This document shows positions 50,421 through 56,653 of a DNA stretch of 56,653 bases, piece by piece. The notes under the pieces were generated by a model that saw only the letters and a program-made list of their open reading frames with translations, had not been told where the DNA came from and did no database searches. The translations under genes and the position numbers were made by a program. The stretch covers positions 1 through 56,653 of the forward strand of contig PNAH01000004.1 in assembly GCA_003170315.1 (NCBI GenBank), given 5' to 3'. Each line of letters begins with the position of its first letter. The stretch's first letter is position 1. This DNA comes from Acidimicrobiaceae bacterium (GTDB lineage Bacteria > Actinomycetota > Acidimicrobiia > Acidimicrobiales > RAAP-2).

Positions 50421-50965
50421 GTCCCCACCCTTCCGCGCTGCGCGAACGTCCATCTCTTTGTCAAAGAGTAGTGCTCGCGTCGCGATCCAGCGTTGAATTC
50501 TTTCGACACGGCTCTACCGAAAATACCGTTCCTCTCCACCAATGCCGCTTCATTATCGGACCGAATTCGGATGTCATATTTTGAGCCGCATTAAAGAAGA
50601 GCGAGGGAACCGATGATGTACTCCCGCATTAAAGAAACGCCTCGCTGCCTTAAGGATCATTTTCATTCCTTTGAAAGGGATCCGAATGACAGCGAGACGT
50701 ACTCAGAGTACAACCAGACTCGTCACACGCAACCGGGAAAATAGCGTCGCCCACAACGCAACGACCCCTCGCGACTGAGGCGCAAACGAACTTGCTCATA
50801 CGAAGGTCCTTCAGCCGGCGGTAAGTATTGCCATCGCAATGTCAAGGCCGACTCGAAATCCATGACGCAAATCGAACGTTCGATCTTTGATCTCATTTGA
50901 TCGCGTAGTCGAAAGCGCAGTTCTCCTGGAGGGCTCTCCAGGACCCACTAGTAGCGTTAACGGTC
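50421..50965. other. 545-base divergent region upstream of ubiA
   Basis: No gene can be supported. It holds a 13-bp direct repeat CCGCATTAAAGAA at 50586-50598 and 50624-50636, a 14-bp palindrome ATCGAACGTTCGAT at 50871-50884 and the hairpin at 50924-50943. Between 50500 and 50700 the sequence is noticeably richer in A+T than its neighbours, consistent with promoter DNA for the two divergent transcripts. Confidence 0.5.
50924..50943 (+). promoter_or_regulatory. leader hairpin of the ubiA-dprE operon
   Basis: Perfect 8-bp inverted repeat TCCTGGAG / CTCCAGGA with a 4-base loop GGCT, ending 22 bases before the ubiA GTG. A GGAGG sequence lies in the stem and loop. It is followed by no T run. It could be a leader structure or a protein-binding site. 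Confidence 0.45.
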
Positions 50966-51874
50966 GTGACAACTTCTCTCCCGCAGAAGCGTCGATCGCT
51001 GCGAGCGCTCGTGTCCGCAATGCGGCCCACCCAGTGGGTAAAAAACGGTCTCATCGCCGTCGCCCCGGCGGCGGCACATAGTTTGACGCACGCCGACGTG
51101 TTCTGGCGTACGACGACCGCTTTCGCCGCCTTTTGCTTCATGGCGTCCGGAATTTATCTCATCAATGACGTTCTTGACGCTCCATCGGATCGCCTCCATC
51201 CCACCAAGAGCCTTCGCGCCATTGCATCGAATGAACTGTCGACGAGAGTGGCCCTGACCAGTGCCGTCGTGCTCATCGTCGTCGCCTTCGCCATTCCCTT
51301 GGCGCTAACGCGTCCTCAGGGATTACTTCTCATTCTGGGGCTGTATTTCGTCATCTCCATTAGCTATTCGCTTTGGTTGAAGAATATGGCGATCATTGAA
51401 ATGGGCGTCGTGGCCAGCGGATTTTTCCTGCGCGCCTACGGCGGGGCCGTCACGTCACACATCACCGTCTCGACGTGGTTCCTCGTCGTCATCTCCTTCG
51501 GAGCGCTCTTCTTGGTGGTGGGAAAACGAACCAGCGAATTGAAGTACGTCGGCGTGAACGGCACTCGACCGGTGCTCGCCGAGTACACCCCGGAGTTCCT
51601 ACGCTCCGCGCTTACTTTGAGCGCCACCGTGGTCGTCACCGGTTACTGCTTGTGGGCGTTCGACACCTCGACGACCGGTCTCTCGGCCAACCTCAATGAC
51701 TTCATACCCATTCGTCTGTCGGTCGTCCCGGTCGTCTTCGCCGTACTCTTCATCATGCGCTCCGCGGAGGCCGGCGACGGCGCCGCCCCGGAGGAACTGC
51801 TCCTGCACAATCGCACCGTCCAGGCGCTTGCCCTGATCTGGGTGCTGTTGCTCGCCTGGGGAGTCTACGGATGA
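50966..51874 (+). CDS. ubiA: decaprenyl-phosphate phosphoribosyltransferase (UbiA family)
   Basis: 302-residue membrane prenyl-transferase with about nine TM segments. The Asp-rich site is NDVLDAPSD (67-75), preceded by RPTQWVKN, as in mycobacterial Rv3806c, which transfers phosphoribose to decaprenyl phosphate to begin DPA synthesis. The assignment over other UbiA enzymes rests on this signature and on the adjoining dprE1-dprE2. GTG start at 50966; the ribosome site is weak. Its stop overlaps the dprE1 ATG (ATGA). Confidence 0.9.
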   Translation: MTTSLPQKRRSLRALVSAMRPTQWVKNGLIAVAPAAAHSLTHADVFWRTTTAFAAFCFMASGIYLINDVLDAPSDRLHPTKSLRAIASNELSTRVALTSAVVLIVVAFAIPLALTRPQGLLLILGLYFVISISYSLWLKNMAIIEMGVVASGFFLRAYGGAVTSHITVSTWFLVVISFGALFLVVGKRTSELKYVGVNGTRPVLAEYTPEFLRSALTLSATVVVTGYCLWAFDTSTTGLSANLNDFIPIRLSVVPVVFAVLFIMRSAEAGDGAAPEELLLHNRTVQALALIWVLLLAWGVYG

Positions 51875-53202
51875 GCCGCGTCACCCTCCGCGGATGGGGT
51901 CGCACCACGCCGGGTGTCGCCACCGTGCGGCACGCGTCGAACGAGTCGGAGATCACCGCGACGCTCGAGTCCTCACGCGCTCTCATCGCTCGAGGACTAG
52001 GGCGCAGCTACGGTGACGCCGCCCAGGTGAGCGGTGGCACCGTGCTCGTAAGTGACATCAGTGACGTGGGACCCGTCGACGGCGAGGGCGTGCTCGAAGT
52101 TGGAGCGGGCGCCTCCCTTGACCAACTCCTCACCCAGTGCATCCCCCAAGGCTGGTTCCTACCCGTCACGCCCGGTACCCGCCAGGTCACGATCGGCGGC
52201 GCGATCGCGGCTGACGTGCACGGAAAGAACCATCACGTCGACGGCTCATTCGCGCGCCACGTCCTCGAAATGCGCATCGTGACCCCTCGCGGCCCGGCCA
52301 CGATATCCCCGGATCTCGACGGTGAACTGTTCTGGGCGACCATGGGCGGCATGGGACTGACGGGCGTCGTCAGCAGTGTGACGCTCAAGATGCTCAAGAT
52401 CGAAACTGATCAGGTGCTGGTCGATACGCAGCGGTTCGCCAATCTCGACGAGGTGATGAGCGAGATGACGAGCGGCGACGAGAACTTTCGCTACTCGGTC
52501 GCCTGGGTCGACTGCATGACTCGCGGCGCGAACATGGGACGTGCGGTACTCACTCGGGGTGACCACGCCCGAGCGAGCGACGTCAGTCCGGCGTCGTTAC
52601 GCGCACCGACCCCGGCGAGGCTCACCGTTCCCTTCGACGCTCCGAGTGGTCTGCTCAACCGGTTCACCGTGGGGGCCTTCAACGAGGCCTGGTTCCGATC
52701 GTCGCCGCGACGCCAGCTCGCTAAGCCCGAATCGATCGCGTCGTTCTTCCATCCGCTCGACGGGATCCGAAACTGGAACCGCCTGTACGGTCGACGCGGA
52801 TTTGTGCAGTACCAGTTCTGCGTGCCCGAAGGATCCAGCGACGCCGTGCGCCGCGCGATCGAACACCTCTCCTCTGCTGGCGTCGCCAGCTTTCTGGCCG
52901 TGCTGAAACGATTCGGTCCGGCGAACCCCGGCCCGCTCTCGTTCCCCATGCCGGGCTGGACCCTGGCGCTCGACCTGCCGGTCGGTCCCGCGTCCTTGCC
53001 GCAGATCCTCGACGACCTCGACGAGATGGTCGCGTCGGCGGGTGGAAGAATCTATCTCGCGAAGGATGCGCGACTGAGCCCCGAAAAGTTACGGGCCATG
53101 TATCCCCAGCTCGACGCCTTTCTCCAGGTCAAGAACCGAGTGGATCCCGAGCACCAATTGACGAGCGACCTCGCGCGCCGACTCGATCTCGTGGGTGCGT
53201 GA
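51871..53202 (+). CDS. dprE1: decaprenylphosphoryl-beta-D-ribose oxidase DprE1
   Basis: 443-residue FAD enzyme that oxidises the 2'-OH of decaprenyl-phosphoryl-ribose, the first half of its epimerisation to arabinose. The FAD domain has RGLGRSYGDAA and TPGTRQVTIGGAIAADVHGKNHH (blocks near 42 and 97). A catalytic lysine equivalent to Lys418 is Lys398 in IYLAKDARL. In the GWTLALDLP segment Ala366 stands where M. tuberculosis has Cys387, the target of covalent benzothiazinone inhibitors. ATG start overlaps the ubiA stop. Family assignment is secure. Confidence 0.93.
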   Translation: MSRVTLRGWGRTTPGVATVRHASNESEITATLESSRALIARGLGRSYGDAAQVSGGTVLVSDISDVGPVDGEGVLEVGAGASLDQLLTQCIPQGWFLPVTPGTRQVTIGGAIAADVHGKNHHVDGSFARHVLEMRIVTPRGPATISPDLDGELFWATMGGMGLTGVVSSVTLKMLKIETDQVLVDTQRFANLDEVMSEMTSGDENFRYSVAWVDCMTRGANMGRAVLTRGDHARASDVSPASLRAPTPARLTVPFDAPSGLLNRFTVGAFNEAWFRSSPRRQLAKPESIASFFHPLDGIRNWNRLYGRRGFVQYQFCVPEGSSDAVRRAIEHLSSAGVASFLAVLKRFGPANPGPLSFPMPGWTLALDLPVGPASLPQILDDLDEMVASAGGRIYLAKDARLSPEKLRAMYPQLDAFLQVKNRVDPEHQLTSDLARRLDLVGA

Positions 53203-53203
53203 C

Positions 53204-53980
53204 GTGGAGAACGCCTTCGGACAACCCCAGCGCGTCGTCGTGCTGGCCGGGAGTTCCGACATCGCGCGCGCCATCACCAAGAAGCTCTGCGCGGCGCGCG
53301 TTCACACCGTCGTGCTCACCGGACGAGATCAGCAACTGCTCGAGGGGGCGAGCACCGAAGCGCTCGCCTTCGGCGCGAGTCACGTCGAGACAGTGATTTT
53401 CGACGCCCGCGACCCCGCGAACGCCGAGCGCACCGTGACCACGTCATTCGAGAAAGCGGGCGGTTCGGTGGACTTGGTGGTGCTGGCGGTGGGAATGCTC
53501 GGTGATCAAGAGCGGTTCCAGGACGACCCGGACCTGGCGGCGGAGATGGCCACAGTGAACTTCACGTGGCCCGTCGCCGCACTCGCGCGAGTGCGCAGTC
53601 TCTTAGTGGCCCAGGGCAGCGGGCGAATCCTGGTCATCTCGTCGGTCGCTGGCGTTCGGGTACGGCGCGCCAAGTATCTCTACGGCGGCGCCAAAGCCGG
53701 CCTCGACCGTCTCTGCGTCGGACTCGCCGATTCCCTCGAGGGCACCGGCGTCTCGATGCACATCGTGCGACCGGGCCATGTTCGCTCGCGGATGACGATC
53801 GGGGAGAAGGAACCGCCGTTCGCCACCGGTGTCGACGACGTGGCCAACGACGTCATGAGGGGACTGGCCGATCGAAGTCCGATCATCTGGAGTCCCCCGA
53901 TCTTGCGCTACGTCTTTTTCGTGTTACGACACTTGCCGTCTCCGCTGTGGCGCGCGGTGACCGATTCGATGGGCCGTTAG
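53204..53980 (+). CDS. dprE2: decaprenylphosphoryl-2-keto-ribose reductase DprE2
   Basis: 258-residue short-chain dehydrogenase that reduces the keto intermediate to decaprenyl-phosphoryl-arabinose. A Rossmann start VVVLAGSSDIARAI, an ISSVAG serine site and a YGGAKAG Tyr/Lys site are visible. The C-terminal ILRYVFFVLRHLP segment is the membrane-associated tail seen in mycobacterial DprE2. GTG at 53204 matches the family N-terminus; a GTG at 53195 would overlap dprE1. Third gene of the ubiA-dprE1-dprE2 operon. Confidence 0.9.
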   Translation: MENAFGQPQRVVVLAGSSDIARAITKKLCAARVHTVVLTGRDQQLLEGASTEALAFGASHVETVIFDARDPANAERTVTTSFEKAGGSVDLVVLAVGMLGDQERFQDDPDLAAEMATVNFTWPVAALARVRSLLVAQGSGRILVISSVAGVRVRRAKYLYGGAKAGLDRLCVGLADSLEGTGVSMHIVRPGHVRSRMTIGEKEPPFATGVDDVANDVMRGLADRSPIIWSPPILRYVFFVLRHLPSPLWRAVTDSMGR

Positions 53981-54026
53981 TGGACTTGGTGCTGCGTCCG
54001 AGGGCACGCAACGACGGTGGCACGAA

Positions 54027-54695
54027 GTGAGAATTCTCGTCGCGGAAGATGACCGCACGCTCCGAGAGGTCCTCCAGCGTGGACTTCGAGAGGCCGGCTA
54101 CGTGGTCGACGCGGTGGCTGACGGTGAAGCGGCGACCACGATGCTCAAGGACAACGAGTACGAAGTAGCGATCTTGGACTGGCGAATGCCCAAGCGCAGT
54201 GGCATCGAGACCTTGGCGTTGGTTCGAAAGCTGGGCGTCGCGACGCCGATCCTCATCTTGACCGCCCGTGACGCGCCGCTCGATCGCGTCGAGGGGCTCA
54301 ACACCGGCGCGGACGACTACCTGGTGAAACCTTTCGATTTCGGCGAGCTCGTCGCTCGACTCCAGGCCCTGCAGCGACGACCGGCACTGAGATTCAACGA
54401 GGAGATCCGTTGCGGAGATCTTTCGTTCGATGCGGCGACTCGCGAATTACGCGCCAGTGGGAAGGACGTTGATCTCACGTCGACCGAGCGCCTCCTCATC
54501 GAACTACTGCTGCGTAGGAGTCCGGCCGCCGTCTCTCGGCGCACCATTGCCAATCAGGTGTGGAGCGATCAAGCCGACGTCGTGAGTTCCAACACCATCG
54601 AGGTGCACGTCGCTCGGATCCGCTCCAAGATCGCCGGGTGCGAGGCGAAGATCGAGACCATCCGGGGGTTCGGCTATCGAGTGGTCGCGTCGTGA
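54027..54695 (+). CDS. OmpR-family response regulator
   Basis: 222-residue regulator. The receiver (about 1-118) has Asp8-Asp9 and phospho-acceptor Asp51 in AILDWRMPKRSG, with the KPFDFGEL lysine. The winged-helix output domain (about 128-222) ends in ETIRGFGYRVVA. GTG start at 54027. Its stop overlaps the GTG of the sensor kinase (GTGA), so it is the cognate pair. It follows dprE2 after 46 bases and could be read from the same transcript. Confidence 0.93.
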   Translation: MRILVAEDDRTLREVLQRGLREAGYVVDAVADGEAATTMLKDNEYEVAILDWRMPKRSGIETLALVRKLGVATPILILTARDAPLDRVEGLNTGADDYLVKPFDFGELVARLQALQRRPALRFNEEIRCGDLSFDAATRELRASGKDVDLTSTERLLIELLLRRSPAAVSRRTIANQVWSDQADVVSSNTIEVHVARIRSKIAGCEAKIETIRGFGYRVVAS

Positions 54696-55969
54696 AGACC
54701 GAGCGATCCGAACGCGTACGAGCGGCCAAGGTCGCGGTGGTGGCCACCGCGATTGGCATGGGCGTCTACGTGCTGGTCGCTTTCATATTCAACTTCTCCT
54801 TGACCAGCCACTTGACGTCCCAGGTCGACGTTCGACTCAGCCAACGATTGGCCCTCGCGGTGAAGGACGGCGGCCAACGAGAAGCGTCAATTGACGGGGC
54901 GGCCAAGGAGAAGACCGGAGTGCTCGACAACGATGACGCGCCAATCTTCGTGTGGAAAGTTGCGTCAGGGGGCGCCGCCACCTCGTTAACGGTCGGCGCA
55001 CCGCGACTTCCCTCGAAGAAGTGGGTCGGGGGCGACGGCTCGTTACACATCGATGGCTCTACGTTCGGCGTGCGCGCGGAGTCGTTTGGGGCGGGTTGGT
55101 TGGTGGCGGGAGAAAGCCTGGCCGACGTCGAGCGGGTTCGAGATTCGCTGATCAACGCCGAACTGATCTTCGCCGCCGGGTTGCTCGTCTTGATGTATGG
55201 CGCCTCGTTCGTCGTGGGCATCCGCGCCCTGACGCCCATAGCTCGCGCGCAACGTCGTCAGAGAGAGTTCACCGCTGACGCCTCGCACGAATTGAGGACG
55301 CCGCTCAGCGTCATCGAAGCCGAAGTATCGATCGCGCTCAGCAAAGATAGAGACGCGTCGTCGTACCGGTCGGCGCTCGAACGCATTGGCGGGGAAGGCC
55401 TTCGATTGCAACGTATCGTCGACGACCTATTGTGGCTCGCCCGTTTTGACGAAGAGCGCACGCAACAGATTGAAGAGACCGCTGACCTTGAAGCCATTGC
55501 CTTGGCGTGCACGCAGCGATTCCAGATCGTGGCCGAGACTTCGCAGCTTCGTCTCACCTTCAGAAAGTTCGGTGATGAAGAAGCAATCGTACGGGCGCCG
55601 CGCGACTCCCTCGACCGCTTAGTCGGCGTCCTCATCGACAACGCGTGCAAGTTCTCCGGCCCGGGAGGTCGGGTGGAGGTGATCGTTGCTACCCAGGTCA
55701 ACACGGTCACCCTCGAAGTCGACGACAGCGGGCCGGGAATCGACCCTCAAGAACGCGACCTCATCTTCGACCGATTTCATCGCTCGTCTACGCCGGCGGG
55801 CGGGACTGGTCTCGGGCTCGCGATCGCCGATTCGATCATTCGCGCGACGCAGGCGCACTGCACGATCAGTACGGCGTCAATTGGCGGCGCAAAGTTCGAA
55901 ATCACTTGGCGCCTCGCCGCCGCCAAGTCGAGCAGTGAACGCTTCACCGACGACGGTAATGACGCGTGA
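54692..55969 (+). CDS. two-component sensor histidine kinase
   Basis: 425-residue membrane kinase. TM1 is at about 14-33 and TM2 at about 157-178; between them lies a 120-residue extracytoplasmic sensor domain of unknown ligand. HisKA carries SHELRTPLS (His199). The HATPase has DNACKFSGPGG, DDSGPGI and GTGLGLAIAD. There is no clear HAMP beyond a short linker. The GTG start overlaps the response-regulator stop. The regulated genes are unknown; the membrane-protein gene just downstream is a candidate. Confidence 0.92.
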   Translation: MKTERSERVRAAKVAVVATAIGMGVYVLVAFIFNFSLTSHLTSQVDVRLSQRLALAVKDGGQREASIDGAAKEKTGVLDNDDAPIFVWKVASGGAATSLTVGAPRLPSKKWVGGDGSLHIDGSTFGVRAESFGAGWLVAGESLADVERVRDSLINAELIFAAGLLVLMYGASFVVGIRALTPIARAQRRQREFTADASHELRTPLSVIEAEVSIALSKDRDASSYRSALERIGGEGLRLQRIVDDLLWLARFDEERTQQIEETADLEAIALACTQRFQIVAETSQLRLTFRKFGDEEAIVRAPRDSLDRLVGVLIDNACKFSGPGGRVEVIVATQVNTVTLEVDDSGPGIDPQERDLIFDRFHRSSTPAGGTGLGLAIADSIIRATQAHCTISTASIGGAKFEITWRLAAAKSSSERFTDDGNDA

Positions 55970-56202
55970 GCGGGTGCTGACGCCCCATTTCGAAGGATTG
56001 AAGCAGATACTGGGTTCGACGGCGCTCACGAGCGAATGTAAGAATTGCTGAAGAGTCGAAAGCCCTTAATGAGGCCGTAAGGTTCGCTCTTTAGCATTGA
56101 ATGCATGACGAGCACTGGCTCCAGCCGCCGCGCGTTCAAAAACTCCATCGCAAAAGTCGCCGGGAGCGGTGCTTCGCTGTCGCTCGAGAAATGGGCGGCA
56201 CG

Positions 56203-56653
56203 ATGACGATGGATGGCCAGACGGTCTTCGAGCGTCGTCCGAGCCCATCGCGCGCGCGAGGGGTACAACGCGCGCGCCATTTAGGGACCTATGCGAACGC
56301 GCGACTCACCAGTTCCACCGCACTCGTCCTCTTGGTGCTGCTCGCCATCGAGGGCGTCACCGTAGTGCGAGTCGGGTCGATGCTCACATTGCACGTCTTC
56401 ATCGGAATGCTGTTGGTACCACCGGTACTCGTGAAACTGGCCAGTACCTTCTGGCGTTTCGCCAAGTACTACACCGGCTCGCGCGAGTACCGAGAAAAAG
56501 GTCCGCCGACGGTGGTGCTTCGATTGCTCGGACCGTTCGTCGCGATCACGACGATCATTCTCTTCGCGTCGGGGATCGTGCTCTTACTGGGACCGACGGC
56601 CTGGCGCGGCGACATGTCGTTGTTGCACAAGGCGAGTTTCGTCGTGTGGTTCG
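56203..56653 (+). CDS. actinobacterial cytochrome b561-like membrane protein, 3' end outside window
   Basis: N-terminal 150 codons of a polytopic membrane protein cut by the window edge. After a polar, Arg-rich N-terminus come hydrophobic helices with LTLHVFIGMLLVPPVLVKL and LLHKASFVVWF, i.e. one histidine in each of two helices, as in b-type heme membrane proteins. A basic YYTGSREYREKGPP loop lies between them. Starts at 56101, 56191, 56203 and 56209 are all in frame and none has a good ribosome site; 56203 is a guess. It lies 230 bases after the sensor kinase, a gap in which I see no other gene. Confidence 0.6.
   Translation, partial: MTMDGQTVFERRPSPSRARGVQRARHLGTYANARLTSSTALVLLVLLAIEGVTVVRVGSMLTLHVFIGMLLVPPVLVKLASTFWRFAKYYTGSREYREKGPPTVVLRLLGPFVAITTIILFASGIVLLLGPTAWRGDMSLLHKASFVVWF

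Noticed and set aside
56026..56280. 84-codon minus-strand frame near the right edge with an EAPLP segment like the ThiS-like protein
   Set aside because: Similarity is limited to a few residues, the GG tail is missing, and it overlaps the start of the plus-strand membrane protein.

Overview
The window reads as chromosomal DNA of a high-GC actinobacterium. The evidence is a ubiA-dprE1-dprE2 operon for decaprenyl-phosphoryl-arabinose, a member of the mycothiol-dependent maleylpyruvate isomerase-like family, an actinobacterial-type phosphofructokinase with the GGDGT/PKTLDND combination, many GTG starts and frequent ATGA/GTGA gene overlaps. The class is uncertain; Acidimicrobiia or a related lineage outside Mycobacteriales would fit, but that is inference. 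I see no insertion sequence, prophage, CRISPR array or rRNA. The only RNA gene I can support is one tRNA-Arg(CCT).

Layout. 1-6.9 kb: end of an NCS1 nucleobase permease, phosphofructokinase, an overlapping ADP-ribosylglycohydrolase/PfkB-kinase pair, a bifunctional NAD(P)HX repair enzyme, and an acyl-CoA dehydrogenase ending in a clear terminator. 7-16.7 kb: an ABC-2 exporter, MscL with a zinc-ribbon tail, a MarR/MFS drug-efflux pair with a perfect operator, an acyl-carrier/PlsC fusion, a TIGR02206-type membrane protein with an MFS transporter, an S51 peptidase-like protein and a PEBP protein. 17-24.5 kb: a four-PAS histidine kinase with a CheY-like partner, an enoyl-CoA hydratase, a mycothiol-type enzyme, an FtsX-permease remnant, and an ArsR/AHSA1 pair divergent from a YCII protein. 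24.5-31.6 kb: tRNA-Arg, an M1 aminopeptidase, and a four-gene ABC importer whose first permease gene opens with a 22-bp hairpin. 32.2-35.3 kb: four overlapping genes (acyl-CoA dehydrogenase-like, PIG-L deacetylase, NodS-like methyltransferase, family 2 glycosyltransferase). 35.4-38.8 kb: a YihY membrane protein, small or broken genes, and a receiver-EAL protein. 39-50.4 kb: a molybdenum island. 51-56.6 kb: the DPA operon, an OmpR-type two-component system and the start of a membrane protein cut by the window edge.

How the genes work together. The molybdenum island joins uptake (modA, fused modBC, a HTH-TOBE regulator), cofactor synthesis (moaC, moaA, moaE, moeA, moaD, mogA) and a likely user, a SUOX-type oxidoreductase with a di-heme membrane cytochrome b. 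Its MoaC appears to lack two catalytic lysines. UbiA, DprE1 and DprE2 together make the arabinose donor for cell-wall arabinan. DprE1 has alanine at the position of the benzothiazinone-target cysteine.

The best candidate for an undescribed system is the four-gene operon at 32.2-35.3 kb. Its enzyme set could build an N-methylated aminosugar conjugate by a logic resembling Nod-factor synthesis; the product is unknown. Gene calls rest on reading protein motifs from memory, without database searches.
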